Part shown: piece by piece, positions 16,371-25,796 of the stretch
How the letters are laid out: each line of letters starts with the position of its first letter
Position numbering within the stretch: position 1 is the first letter of the stretch
From: an uncultured Lachnospiraceae bacterium
GTDB lineage: Bacteria > Bacillota > Clostridia > Lachnospirales > Lachnospiraceae
NCBI GenBank assembly: GCA_910579735.1
Contig: CAJTUZ010000015.1
Location: 21,643-85,642 of the forward strand
DNA length: 64,000 nt
Direction: 5' to 3'
Program-made: the position numbers and the translations under genes
Notes under the pieces: model-generated
What the model was told of the DNA's origin: nothing
The model's database searches: none
Seen by the model: the letters and a program-made list of their open reading frames with translations, nothing else

Positions 16371-17975
16371 TTACGGATTCCGCAGCCCCGATTTGTAATA
16401 GAAGCATGATTTTTCGGGAATCCGCTCGTATGCATCGTCATATTCCGTGCAGTCCAGAAAGACAATTCTGCCATCGGGAAGCGCACAGTATTCGCATCCT
16501 TCCCATGTGCAGGGCGCTTCGTAGGCCGGCAGGACATTGACCGCACTCTCTTCTCCCAGATTATAAGTGAAAATCCCGTCATATCCCCAGAATACAAAAT
16601 CCGTATCGGTCCCGGGTGCGATCATATCGAGCATGATTGTCCCCTCCGGCACGATTCCCAAATAAACATCTTTTATCGTGCCTTTCTCAAGATCGACGGA
16701 CGCAATTCCCATTTTATAATCCTCTGTATCTCCTGCTTCCACCTGCGTATACACTTTCCCGTCCCGTCCGATTCCAAGTCCTGCCGATGCATGCGGCATA
16801 TAAGGACTTTCCAGGCCGGACGTAATGCTTTTTACAAAATTTCCCTTCGGATCGAGTACCAGCAAAAGATCCCTCATACCGCTCCCGCGCAGATAAATGT
16901 ATCCTTCCTCGTCAACCACCATTCTGCTTATGATACCATAAATCTTATCCTTCGTGCCATACTCCTCATCCTGACAGAACGACAGATCGATCTTTCGTTT
17001 GAGCTCTCCCTCTGCACTCAATATCCAGAGCGACTTTTTGTACTTTTCACCGTTTACGATCGCGCAGTGTTCTTCCCCTTCCGTTAATTCCATAAGCGCG
17101 ATATAAATATCTCCTTTTTTATCCTGATACAGCGCCGTCACATCGGTCTTCGTATCAAAATCATCGAAAAACAGCTTAGAATCACTGCTGCCGATCTCCA
17201 TCGTATGGATCGCATTCCATCCGGTCAGGAAAATGCAGTTTTGCCCCATTGCCATATTTCTGATGGACAGCTCTCCGGTATAGGGAATCGTCAGTTCCTG
17301 TTCCGGTTCATATACGGCGCTGCTTTGCAGGATATTCTCATCGGTTGCTTCGATCTCCTGCTCTTTGCCGGCAATCTCATCTTCCGGAAAATCGATCTCC
17401 CCTGCCCCGATCTTTTCGTTCATGGCCTGTATGCTGTAATCTCTTTTATGCAGAAAATCAATGATCTGTAAAAGTTCCTCATCGCTCATCTCATTCTCCG
17501 GGAAGAAAAATGTCGTCGAAGCGCCGTAAAATCCCACGCCCTTTCCTTTATATTCGTCCGGCCCGGCAATCATTTTAAGCGCTGCTTCCGGAAACAACGC
17601 CGCTTCCTCGTAATCCTTTTTCAGTTCTTCCATACGTGCCTTTTCCGTTTCCGTATAGGGACGGTTGTAGTTGTCGACGCCGATCCGTGTTGTATAGAGC
17701 TGTACAAAATATGCTTCCATTTCTTTTTCATTCATTGCTTCCATGCGCTGCCGCCATGTATTGACTGCTGCAGTCACTGTAATGGAAAACATGCAGATCA
17801 TTGCCGCCGCAAGAACGACAGACTTTTTCCATGTCATCCTGAAAACCCTGCCTTTTTTCGGCAGACCATCCAGAATGTCTTCTACCCGTTCCTGCAACGA
17901 AACCGGTATGATGATCTGTTCCTGCTTCGCCATCTGAAACAGCGTCTGCTCCGCCTTATTTTTTTTCTTACTCAT
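16371..17975 (-). CDS. Membrane-anchored anti-sigma-like sensor with beta-propeller-like domain
   Basis: A 534-residue protein. A cytoplasmic N-terminus of about 48 residues (including SLQERVEDILDGLP) precedes one transmembrane helix at about 50-72 and a long outer part. The outer part has a helical Glu-rich region to about 210 and then repeated blade-like strands (for example GDIYIALMEL, GYIYLRGSG, GKVYTQVEAG) suggesting a beta-propeller. It lies about 95 bp downstream of a sigma-70-like gene with its own AGGAG site. This fits an anti-sigma factor that holds the sigma factor and senses an outer signal. That function is inferred from context, since no ZAS motif is seen. Confidence 0.6.
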   Translation of the reverse strand: MSKKKNKAEQTLFQMAKQEQIIIPVSLQERVEDILDGLPKKGRVFRMTWKKSVVLAAAMICMFSITVTAAVNTWRQRMEAMNEKEMEAYFVQLYTTRIGVDNYNRPYTETEKARMEELKKDYEEAALFPEAALKMIAGPDEYKGKGVGFYGASTTFFFPENEMSDEELLQIIDFLHKRDYSIQAMNEKIGAGEIDFPEDEIAGKEQEIEATDENILQSSAVYEPEQELTIPYTGELSIRNMAMGQNCIFLTGWNAIHTMEIGSSDSKLFFDDFDTKTDVTALYQDKKGDIYIALMELTEGEEHCAIVNGEKYKKSLWILSAEGELKRKIDLSFCQDEEYGTKDKIYGIISRMVVDEEGYIYLRGSGMRDLLLVLDPKGNFVKSITSGLESPYMPHASAGLGIGRDGKVYTQVEAGDTEDYKMGIASVDLEKGTIKDVYLGIVPEGTIMLDMIAPGTDTDFVFWGYDGIFTYNLGEESAVNVLPAYEAPCTWEGCEYCALPDGRIVFLDCTEYDDAYERIPEKSCFYYKSGLRNP

Positions 17976-18070
17976 AAGCCTGCTCCTTTCCCTGACTTAA
18001 ACCCTATTCCTATGCTCCTGTTTTCATCAAACGTTACGTGTTCTGTGTCCGAACAGATATGCGCTTTCCA

Positions 18071-18541
18071 TCATTTTTCCAGATACGTCTTTAACTGTGA
18101 TTTTCCCCGGGAAAGCCGCGACTTCACGGTACCTTCCGGTATCTGGAGCGCTTTGGCAATTTCCTTTATGGAAAGCTGCTCGTAGAAATACAGAATGACC
18201 ACTTCCCTGTATACCAGGTCCATTTCCATTACGATATCCCATAATTCATGGTAATCGTCCGTAAATGCAGGCATATAGTCCTCCATGTTTTCCACCGATG
18301 TATTTTTCTTATTCCGGGCGTAGATCCGTTTCGCTTCATTTGCAGCGATCTGCATGATCCAGGCCCTGAAGCATTCCGCTTTCCGCAGCGTATGAAGCTT
18401 CTCATATGCTTTCAGAATTGTTTCGCAGACCGCATCCTCGGCATCATCCCGATTATGCAGGATCCCATATGCGAGCCTGTATAAATTAGGCGTATATTCC
18501 CGGATCAGATCTACGAATCTCTCCGTATCTATTGCAGACAT
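18071..18541 (-). CDS. ECF-type RNA polymerase sigma factor
   Basis: A 156-residue sigma factor. Region 2 spans about 10-75 (LYRLAYGILHNRDDAEDAVCETILKAYE and FRAWIMQIAANEAKR). Region 4 spans about 100-155 (YREVVILYFYEQLSIKEIAKAL then EGTVKSRLSRGKSQL). There is no region 3, as in ECF sigma factors. It would direct transcription of a small envelope-response regulon and is probably controlled by the membrane protein encoded next. AAGGAGG lies 8 bp upstream of the ATG at 18539-18541. Confidence 0.93.
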   Translation of the reverse strand: MSAIDTERFVDLIREYTPNLYRLAYGILHNRDDAEDAVCETILKAYEKLHTLRKAECFRAWIMQIAANEAKRIYARNKKNTSVENMEDYMPAFTDDYHELWDIVMEMDLVYREVVILYFYEQLSIKEIAKALQIPEGTVKSRLSRGKSQLKTYLEK

Positions 18542-18641
18542 GCCTTCCACCTCCTTATCAGTTTGCCGGCTTCTGCTTATTATGACAGTTTACAGGATAA
18601 AAAGGTTCCCGCAAAATTTTGCCAATATCAGGATACACAGG

Positions 18642-18681
18642 AAAAAGCGCAGACCGAAATTCTTTCTCCGTCCTGCGCTTT
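18642..18681 (-). terminator. Terminator after the methyltransferase gene
   Basis: On the minus strand AAAGCGCAG and CTGCGCTTT form a stem with a long loop, followed by TTTTT. It separates the methyltransferase gene from the downstream sigma gene. Confidence 0.65.
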
Positions 18682-18776
18682 GGGCATATATTCTCATTAC
18701 CGCTCCTGCCGGTCTGATCAGACTGACGAATTACCTCTACCGCTCCTGTCTGCCGAAGAGGACCGGCTGCACGCGT

Positions 18777-19508
18777 TCATTTCTTAACCGCCGCTTTCAC
18801 AAGCAGCATCATGGGACGGCGCATTTCATCTTTCATTCCGGGAATATCCAGCATTTCTTTGGGCGGTTTGGCCTCCTCGACTGCCTCCAGTGAAAAACCG
18901 TTATTTAACAGCCCCGTCAGGATCTGTGTCAAGGTATGATGGTACTTTACCACATCACAGCCAAGGAAATTCGTGTGCCGTTTCCCGGATACGAAATAAT
19001 GATCTATCGGCCAGCACTGAATTTCCCCGTTCGCTGCATACAGCCAGTCCTGTCCGATACCGGATGTAAACACCGGATGTTCTATATTAAACAGAAAGAT
19101 TCCGCCGGATTTCAGCGTTCCATATACTTTTTGAAAGACTGCCTCCAGGTCTTCCACATAATGCAGGGCCAGATTGGAAATGACACAATCCCACTCCTTT
19201 TCCGGATACTCATATTCATCGATCCCACAGACACGATAGGTTATTTCACTGCCGCCGTTTCTTTTCTGCGCCTCTTCAATCATTTTTCTGCTCAGATCGA
19301 TTCCCAGAATCCGGGAAGCGCCCTGCTCCTTAGCAAATCTGCAATGCCATCCGTACCCGCATCCCAGGTCAAGAAGACTCTTCTCCTGAAGAGGCGGGAA
19401 CAGCGGTTTTAACTGATGCCACTCTCCGGCCGCAGACAGTCCCTCTATGCTGCGCGGCATCCTGGCATATTGATTAAAGAATGTTTCGTTATCATATTCA
19501 TTTTTCAC
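18777..19508 (-). CDS. Class I SAM-dependent methyltransferase
   Basis: A 243-residue soluble enzyme. The SAM-binding motif I LLDLGCGYGWHC is at about 45-56, the acidic residue ending strand beta2 is in ILGIDLS, motif II-like WDCVISNLALHYV follows, and GGIFLFNIEHPVF is at beta5. Its substrate is unknown. The family is close to UbiE/Methyltransf_11 proteins. Translation starts at GTG 19506-19508 with GGAGGG at good spacing. It follows the sigma/ABC operon by 58 bp on the same strand, so it may be its last gene. Confidence 0.9.
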   Translation of the reverse strand: MKNEYDNETFFNQYARMPRSIEGLSAAGEWHQLKPLFPPLQEKSLLDLGCGYGWHCRFAKEQGASRILGIDLSRKMIEEAQKRNGGSEITYRVCGIDEYEYPEKEWDCVISNLALHYVEDLEAVFQKVYGTLKSGGIFLFNIEHPVFTSGIGQDWLYAANGEIQCWPIDHYFVSGKRHTNFLGCDVVKYHHTLTQILTGLLNNGFSLEAVEEAKPPKEMLDIPGMKDEMRRPMMLLVKAAVKK

Positions 19509-19566
19509 AGCCGATATCCCTCCAGATTATATTGCCTGTCTACTTTTGAAAACTTTATTTCTCACA

Positions 19567-20796
19567 CTAACCCGCCTCTTTCTTTCGGTACACCTGATAC
19601 AGCAAAGGGCATAATGCCGCCGACAGCGCTGTATACAGTACAAAAATAATGGGAAGCGCCCCCACAACTTTGCCGCCGGCCTGATACAGATCAAAAATAG
19701 AGACTTCCTTTGCCACATCCAGTAAACGGTCTGGCAGCAGACCTATGATCTTCGTCATAAGCCTGCCCGCTCCCCGGTTCAGGAAACCCGGCAGGAACAA
19801 TAACACAAAGGGTAATGCGGCCGCCAGAGTCTTTGTCTTTGTTATTGCAGAGACCAGCATAGTCAACAGCATGCAGAACAAGGTTCCGATATATCCGCCA
19901 AATAAGATCAGCCAGTACTCCTGGATATTGGTCAACAGATAAAAGCTTTTCCATCCGATTCGGTTCGTCTGAATGACCAGACCGGCTCCATCCGCACCCA
20001 GGATCGTCAGCAGGATGACCGTATACAGAAACATGACTGCAAAATAGACCGCCGTTATAAAAAGAAAACCTGCTCCTATTTTCGCCGCTGCAGCCCTTCC
20101 TCTTCCATGATAGGAAGCGTAAAAGACCGCGTCGGCTTTATAACTGAATTCTCCTGCAAAAATACCCGCTGCCGTGAAGCCAAGAACCAACATCATGATC
20201 ATAATAATCGTAGACGACTGTTCAAAGATCTGTTTCCACCCATCTGCATAATCATATACAAAAGGCGTCTGCAGCGCCGCATATCGTTCTATCAAAAAGG
20301 CTCTCTCCGCTTCGCTGAACAGATACTCCTGTTCATCCTCTTCCAGCCATTCCTGCAAACGCATAAGTCGGTTCCCATAAAAGGAAGCTGCATCTTCCGG
20401 CACCAGACGGTCAGGTTTAAAGTAATCCCCTTCCCGGAATCTGCAGAAAGAATACATGAGCATCCAGCGGATATCCTGGAATCCCTGCCCCCAGCCATAG
20501 GCAATGTTGCTTTGACGGATATCGTCGGACTGTCCTTCTTCCGTTGCCTTGATTCTTCTGTTTTCGCTGATCACCTCTGCAATGACTTCTTCGGTCAATA
20601 CACCGCTCCATTCTTTTTTAGCCGCTTTCAGCTTCCCGACCGCCTCTATGCCATACTCGGAATCACCGTTTTCATTGACATAATATACGTTGCGTACCGC
20701 AAAGAAACAGACTAACGCAAGCAGACACCCCAGTATCAACATGGCAGTCTTCGTTCCCGGTCTCACCCAGATCTTCTTCCACTCATAATAAAGCAT
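19567..20796 (-). CDS. ABC-2 type transporter permease
   Basis: A 409-residue permease. It begins MLYYEWKKIWVRPG with a first membrane helix at about 17-37, then a large outer loop of about 150 residues, then five or six helices from about 200 to the end. That layout is typical of ABC-2 exporters related to bacitracin or lantibiotic resistance permeases. Its start overlaps the ATPase gene by 14 bp, so the two form one exporter. The start at 20794-20796 follows GGGGGAA. Confidence 0.85.
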   Translation of the reverse strand: MLYYEWKKIWVRPGTKTAMLILGCLLALVCFFAVRNVYYVNENGDSEYGIEAVGKLKAAKKEWSGVLTEEVIAEVISENRRIKATEEGQSDDIRQSNIAYGWGQGFQDIRWMLMYSFCRFREGDYFKPDRLVPEDAASFYGNRLMRLQEWLEEDEQEYLFSEAERAFLIERYAALQTPFVYDYADGWKQIFEQSSTIIMIMMLVLGFTAAGIFAGEFSYKADAVFYASYHGRGRAAAAKIGAGFLFITAVYFAVMFLYTVILLTILGADGAGLVIQTNRIGWKSFYLLTNIQEYWLILFGGYIGTLFCMLLTMLVSAITKTKTLAAALPFVLLFLPGFLNRGAGRLMTKIIGLLPDRLLDVAKEVSIFDLYQAGGKVVGALPIIFVLYTALSAALCPLLYQVYRKKEAG

Positions 20797-21670
20797 CTTC
20801 TTCCCCCGCTTTCTCTCCCATACAGGATAAAAATACATCTTCCAGAGAGGGCGTTTCCTCCCATGCATCCGGATGCGGCTTAGTCTGTGAAAGAATCCGA
20901 AGCAGCATGCCGCCCGGATTCACGCGGCTGTTTGCCACCTTATACTCCCTGTTATATTTTGACACCTCATCCGCGGGAACTTCCAGGCTCCATACCTTAT
21001 CGGACATGGCCGCCGCCACTTCCTTCGGTGTTCCCGTATGCAGAAACTGTCCGTCTTTCATCAGAAGGATCTCGCCCGCGATATACTCCACATCAGAAAC
21101 GATGTGCGTCGAAAGCAGCACCAGCCGGTCTGCAGCCAGCTCGCTGATCAGATTCCGGAAGCGGATCCTCTCATTCGGATCCAGTCCCGCCGTCGGTTCA
21201 TCCAGGATCAGGATCTGCGGGTGGTTGAGCATGGCCTGCGCAATTCCTGCCCGGCGCTTCATCCCCCCTGACAGTTTTTTCATTTTCTTCTCCTGTACTT
21301 TGGAAAGACCGACCTTTAAGAGCAGCTCGTTCACTCTTTTCCTGGCTACGGCCTTATGTACCCCTTTGATCGACGCAATATACAACAGATAATCTTTCAC
21401 CGTAAGATCCGGATAAAATCCGAAATCCTGCGGCAGATATCCGAGCAGCTTCCGGTACTGCGCCCCCATGGCAAAAATATCTTCCCCGTTGCACACGATC
21501 CGTCCATCCGACGGCTTTAACAGGGTACACAACATCCGCATCAGCGTCGTCTTTCCCGCGCCGTTTAAGCCAAGCAGACCGTATACGCCGTTTTTCATAG
21601 TGTATGTAACATGATCGACCGCCGCAGCGCCCTGAAACGTTTTTGTCAAACCATCTATGAGCAGTTCCAT
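20783..21670 (-). CDS. ABC transporter ATP-binding protein (ABC-2 exporter)
   Basis: A 295-residue ATPase. Walker A GLNGAGKTT is at about 35-43, the Q-loop is LPQDFGFYP, the signature LSGGMKRR at about 134, Walker B LILDEPTAGLD, and the switch His is in LLSTHIVSD. A C-terminal extension of about 75 residues follows the core, as in BcrA-type ATPases. AGGAG lies 6 bp before the ATG at 21668-21670. It is the third gene of the operon sigma factor, membrane protein, ATPase, permease, which suggests export of an envelope-active compound under control of that sigma factor. Confidence 0.92.
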   Translation of the reverse strand: MELLIDGLTKTFQGAAAVDHVTYTMKNGVYGLLGLNGAGKTTLMRMLCTLLKPSDGRIVCNGEDIFAMGAQYRKLLGYLPQDFGFYPDLTVKDYLLYIASIKGVHKAVARKRVNELLLKVGLSKVQEKKMKKLSGGMKRRAGIAQAMLNHPQILILDEPTAGLDPNERIRFRNLISELAADRLVLLSTHIVSDVEYIAGEILLMKDGQFLHTGTPKEVAAAMSDKVWSLEVPADEVSKYNREYKVANSRVNPGGMLLRILSQTKPHPDAWEETPSLEDVFLSCMGEKAGEEDALL

Positions 21671-21746
21671 TTTTTCTCCTTTTCCTTTTCGTTTCCGCAG
21701 GTATCCGTTCCTTCCGTCCGGAGATACCCGCCATATTTTTCTCCCA

Positions 21747-22502
21747 TTACCATTCCCCGCGCTCCCCCAGTTCTTCCACATGCATCCGCATCACTCTTCT
21801 GACCACATAAGTCAAATATAACACGGCCGCACTGAGGACTCCTATCCAGACAGGCCGTGATACAGCGCCGTATACACGATCGTTTAAGACAATGAAAAAC
21901 CATACGGCGCTCCACAGCATCACGAAAAAACACGCCATATATTCCGATGCGGCGTACCGGCTGCCAAACGTCCGAAAACAGATACAGCATGTCACGATCA
22001 TCGGCAGAAAGAAATGAATGACGATCTCCATCATATCGACTGATGAGGTCAAAGAAAGTATCCCGGTAAAAGAGGCTAACAGCAATCCATCCACAAACGC
22101 AAACAGGAGCATTCTCGCCGCATAGATCTGCCGCAGGGAATAATAGGCGGCTCCTTCTACTTCTAACGAATAGGAGCTCCGGCTCTTCCACATCTCCGGT
22201 ATTATCATAATGACAAACAAGGCTGCCTCTATTCCCAGTATTCTCTGCATATAAAATCCACTTTCCAGATCATGGACCGACCATCCTGTCAGAAAGAGTA
22301 CCAGGAACTGTAAAAGCCACCATCGTTTGCGGATGTAACCCATTTGCTCATAGAGAAATGCGAAATAATGCGGCTCGCTCTGCTCCGCGCCTTCATAAAA
22401 AGATTTTCTGGAAATGACTATTGTGTCTTTTATTTTTGACTCATCCGGTCTGCATACAGCCGACTTTCCATATGTTCTTAATCGCTCTTCTATGGAACGC
22501 AT
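21747..22502 (-). CDS. Six-helix membrane protein of sigma-ABC operon
   Basis: A 251-residue protein with a cytoplasmic N-terminus of about 55 residues (starting MRSIEERLRTYGKSAVCRP) and about six transmembrane helices from residue 60 to 240. It overlaps the upstream sigma gene by 13 bp and has AAAGGAGG upstream. The position between a sigma factor and an ABC exporter suggests either a sigma regulator or an extra transporter subunit. I do not recognise a named domain. Confidence 0.7.
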   Translation of the reverse strand: MRSIEERLRTYGKSAVCRPDESKIKDTIVISRKSFYEGAEQSEPHYFAFLYEQMGYIRKRWWLLQFLVLFLTGWSVHDLESGFYMQRILGIEAALFVIMIIPEMWKSRSSYSLEVEGAAYYSLRQIYAARMLLFAFVDGLLLASFTGILSLTSSVDMMEIVIHFFLPMIVTCCICFRTFGSRYAASEYMACFFVMLWSAVWFFIVLNDRVYGAVSRPVWIGVLSAAVLYLTYVVRRVMRMHVEELGERGEW

Positions 22503-23062
22503 GACAATACCTCCTTTAACTTTTCTTTTGCTTTCCCGATACGATACTTGACTAACGGCAGTCCGGCCTGCAGCACCGCTGCCGTCTCTCTTAAGCTAAG
22601 CTCCTGAAAATAATGCAGGATCACGACTTCCCGCAGCTCCTCCGCCAGTTTCCCCAGCGCTTCTTCTATCAATACTTTATCTTCAATGCCGTCGGTCCGA
22701 TCCTCCGTACCGGTTTCTCCCGGATTCCCGCATCCCGCTTCTCCATAGCGGCCGTCTCCTGCTCTGCGCTCTTTACTGTAATCCTCTATGTACACCTCTT
22801 TGTTTTTACGTCCCCAGTCAATGCACAGATTTCTGGCGATCGTATACAGATAATTCAAAATTTTCCCGCTGTGATGATAAGCCGCAAGATTTCTGAAGAA
22901 TTTCTCAAACGTCTCCTGCGTCAGATCCTGTGCCGACTCCCTGTCCGTACAATGGTAACGGCAGTACTGCAGGATCCGCGGATAATACTTTTGCACGAAA
23001 ACCGCCATTGCCTCTTCGTCGCCGTTTTGCATTTTTCGCACCAAAAGAGTATCCTGCTGCAT
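22490..23062 (-). CDS. ECF-type RNA polymerase sigma factor
   Basis: A 190-residue sigma factor. Region 2 (about 12-85) includes ESAQDLTQETFEKFFRNL and YLYTIARNLCIDWGR. Region 4 (about 135-185) includes LREVVILHYFQELSLRETAAVL and VKYRIGKAKEKL. The linker between them is unusually long, and Gly- and Glu-rich. GAGGAGG lies 6 bp before the ATG. It heads a tightly overlapping operon with a membrane protein and an ABC-2 exporter, which is its most likely regulon. A 14-bp palindrome lies in its promoter. Confidence 0.93.
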   Translation of the reverse strand: MQQDTLLVRKMQNGDEEAMAVFVQKYYPRILQYCRYHCTDRESAQDLTQETFEKFFRNLAAYHHSGKILNYLYTIARNLCIDWGRKNKEVYIEDYSKERRAGDGRYGEAGCGNPGETGTEDRTDGIEDKVLIEEALGKLAEELREVVILHYFQELSLRETAAVLQAGLPLVKYRIGKAKEKLKEVLSCVP

Positions 23063-23096
23063 GAAAACCTCCTCTCTTCCATAATCTTCCGGCCAT

Positions 23097-23120
23097 AGAA
23101 AGTACTTTCTAATTAGTATA
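23097..23120 (-). promoter_or_regulatory. Candidate promoter and palindrome before the sigma operon
   Basis: A TATACT box (23115-23120, minus strand) is followed by the perfect palindrome AGAAAGTACTTTCT (23097-23110) at the expected start of transcription. GGAAC lies just upstream of the TATACT box, as in some ECF -35 elements, but the matching -10 element is unclear. Confidence 0.4.
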
Positions 23121-23194
23121 ACGTTCCTTACGCGGGATTGGATAGTGCAAATGAGAAATTTTGTTTTTATTTCAGACTCCCTTTTCCCGGGCGA

Positions 23195-23770
23195 TTAACC
23201 GCGGTAGGTAATCCCTCTTCCCGCATTCGGAAAATCAGCGCTGTAAGCCGCGTCCATTACGAAAAGCAGAAGCAGTGTAAAAGCAAGGATCGTTCTTGTT
23301 TTTACCGGTATTTTCACATAAAGAGCCGTATACACAGGAAATACAAAGAATATCAGAAAAACGCCGCCGAAGCCGAACATCAGGCAGCTCATCAGACAGA
23401 TATGACCATCCAGATCTAAAAACATGCCGCTGTAATCCCACCACCTGACACCCCACATTTTCATCAGAACATAACCCGTTGCATACTCTAATGCTGAGCA
23501 GACTGTCATGGAAATAAGAAAGACGGCAAACGGTTTTACATACTTTTTACGGTCAAAAAGCTTTTTTTCCGATAACAGAAGCTTATATAGAAAAAAATAC
23601 AGAAACAGCGCCCCCGCCCCATAGACAGGCAGCCACGGACCGGTCAGGATACCGCGGTTGACGAATTTTCTCTCCCGCACCAGATAGATGCACACTTCCC
23701 ACAGCCAGCCAAAAAAAGAAACCGAAAAAAACAGCAGTATATAATAATCAAATGAGATTCTTTTCTTCAT
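23195..23770 (-). CDS. CmpB family putative ABC transporter permease
   Basis: A 191-residue membrane protein with about five helices. It carries the conserved blocks SFFGWLWEVCIYL, NRGILTGPWLPVYGAG and RWWDYSGMFLDLDGHIC, which define the PF06541 family annotated as putative ABC-transporter permease. No ATPase partner is adjacent, and the true function of the family is uncertain. No clear ribosome site precedes the ATG. Confidence 0.8.
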   Translation of the reverse strand: MKKRISFDYYILLFFSVSFFGWLWEVCIYLVRERKFVNRGILTGPWLPVYGAGALFLYFFLYKLLLSEKKLFDRKKYVKPFAVFLISMTVCSALEYATGYVLMKMWGVRWWDYSGMFLDLDGHICLMSCLMFGFGGVFLIFFVFPVYTALYVKIPVKTRTILAFTLLLLFVMDAAYSADFPNAGRGITYRG

Positions 23771-23873
23771 ATCTGCTATTTTTTCCGGTTTTATAAAAAA
23801 TATCCCTATCGTTTCCGGTACGCCGAAAGTCGCTGTCTGTATCCGGAGCCGGACGTCTTTTTATTCCCGACGA

Positions 23874-25796
23874 TCATTCCAGTTCCCGCAGTCCCGTATA
23901 CAGATCGTAATATCTGCCGTGCATCGCAAGCAGATCGTCATGATCCCCGCGCTCTATGATCTCTCCGTTTTCTAAGACCATGATTGCATTCGCGTTCCGT
24001 ACGGTAGAAAGCCTGTGTGCAATGACAAGCGTCGTGCGGTGTGCCATCAGTCTGTCCATGCCGTGCTCGATATGTTTCTCCGTCCTTGTATCAACGGAGC
24101 TCGTCGCCTCGTCCAGAATCAGGATCGGCGCCTTGGAAACAGCCGCTCTTGCAATGTTTAAAAGCTGCCGCTGTCCCTGACTTAAATTTGCGCCGTCTCC
24201 CTCTAACATCGTATCGTATCCGTTCTCGAGACGCATGATAAAGGAATGCGCGCTTGCCGTTTTCGCTGCCGCCTCCACCTCTTCGTCCGTAGCGTCCAGT
24301 CTGCCGTACCGGATATTCTCTCTGACCGTTCCGGTAAACAGGTGTGTATCCTGTAATACCATGGCTATACATTTACGCAGATCGTCTCTCCTGATATCAT
24401 GAATGTCGATGCCGTCTATCAGAATCCGGCCTTCGTCGATGTCATAAAAACGGTTGATCAGGTTGGTGATCGTTGTCTTGCCTGCACCCGTAGAACCGAC
24501 GAACGCAATCTTCTGTCCCGGTTTCGCATACAAAGACACATCTTTAAGGATCGTTTTTTCCGGCACATAGCCGAAGGTAACGTGTTCCAGCGTCACACCG
24601 CCCATCATCTGCCCTGCGTCTTTCCTTCCCTTCTGATAATAAAATCCATCTTCTTTTTCCACAATTGCCACCGCATCTTCGGCGTCTTCTTTTTCCGGCT
24701 CTCTGTCCATAATATCAAACACGCGCTCCGCGCCCGCAAGTGCGGAAAAAATCGTATTGACCTGCATGGAAATCTCATTGATCGGCCTGGAAAACTGTCT
24801 GGAATAATTGACAAAGATCGTCAGACCGCCCAGGTCAAATCCTTTCAAAACACATAAAATACCGCCGATACAGGCCGTCAGGGAATAACTGACCTGACTT
24901 AGATTTCCCATCACGGGTCCCATAATACCCCCGAAAAACTGCGCGTTTATCTGTTTCCGGCACAGATCGTCATTTAAATAACAAAATTCTTCTTCCGCAA
25001 TCTGCTCATGAGAAAAGACTTTGACAACCTTCTGTCCGGTAATCGTCTCTTCTATATAACCGTTTAAAGTGCCGAGCGCCGCCTGCTGCTGTTTATAATA
25101 TCTGCGGCTCCTGCCGGCCAGCGCCTTTCCGGCACGTATCATGAGCGGCGCCATCACAAGTGTAATGATTGTCAGATAAATATTGGTATAGATCATGAGC
25201 GCAAGAGTCCCTGCGATATTAATGGCTCCGGATATCAGCTGTGTCATCGTATTATTCATCATTTCTCCCACGGCGTCCACGTCATTCGTAAAGCGGCTCA
25301 TGATATCTCCGTGGTTATTCGTATCATAAAATCTGACAGGCAGTCTGCCTATTTTACAAAACAGATCGTCCCGCAGCTTTTTCAAGGCATTCTGGGACAC
25401 CGCGATCATGATGCGGGACTGCAGATACTGTGCGATAATACCGACCGCAAAAATACTCCCCATTACGACAAGAGACTGCCGCAGCATCCGGCTGCTCCCG
25501 CCTTCCGAAACCAGTCCGTTGATGACCGGCCGCAGCATATAGGAACCGGCCAGACTGGCTGCCGTATAGAGCACGATGCAGAAAACACAGACAAACAGCT
25601 TCCATTTGTCCTTTCCCACATAAGAAAACAAACGGCCTACCGTCTTCGCAACATTCTGCGGTTTTGCACCGGGCGCGCCGCCCATCCCTCTGCCGTGAGG
25701 TCCTCTGCCCGGCCCGGGCCCTCTGCCTGCCGGAGGCATTGCATCCATATCTCTTTTATATTTTTTCTCCAAACGTTCTATTCTCGCCTGTTCCAT
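23874..25796 (-). CDS. ABC exporter half-transporter (heterodimeric multidrug type), subunit 2
   Basis: A 640-residue fusion of six transmembrane helices and an ATPase. A Pro/Gly/Arg-rich N-terminal tail (about 20-45) precedes the helices. The ATPase has GSTGAGKTT, LSQGQRQL and ILDEATSSVD with the catalytic Glu, so this subunit has the canonical Walker B. Its ATG overlaps the stop of the upstream exporter gene by one base (TGATG). The two should form a heterodimer of the LmrCD/BmrCD class that pumps amphipathic drugs. A MarR gene heads the operon. Confidence 0.92.
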   Translation of the reverse strand: MEQARIERLEKKYKRDMDAMPPAGRGPGPGRGPHGRGMGGAPGAKPQNVAKTVGRLFSYVGKDKWKLFVCVFCIVLYTAASLAGSYMLRPVINGLVSEGGSSRMLRQSLVVMGSIFAVGIIAQYLQSRIMIAVSQNALKKLRDDLFCKIGRLPVRFYDTNNHGDIMSRFTNDVDAVGEMMNNTMTQLISGAINIAGTLALMIYTNIYLTIITLVMAPLMIRAGKALAGRSRRYYKQQQAALGTLNGYIEETITGQKVVKVFSHEQIAEEEFCYLNDDLCRKQINAQFFGGIMGPVMGNLSQVSYSLTACIGGILCVLKGFDLGGLTIFVNYSRQFSRPINEISMQVNTIFSALAGAERVFDIMDREPEKEDAEDAVAIVEKEDGFYYQKGRKDAGQMMGGVTLEHVTFGYVPEKTILKDVSLYAKPGQKIAFVGSTGAGKTTITNLINRFYDIDEGRILIDGIDIHDIRRDDLRKCIAMVLQDTHLFTGTVRENIRYGRLDATDEEVEAAAKTASAHSFIMRLENGYDTMLEGDGANLSQGQRQLLNIARAAVSKAPILILDEATSSVDTRTEKHIEHGMDRLMAHRTTLVIAHRLSTVRNANAIMVLENGEIIERGDHDDLLAMHGRYYDLYTGLRELE

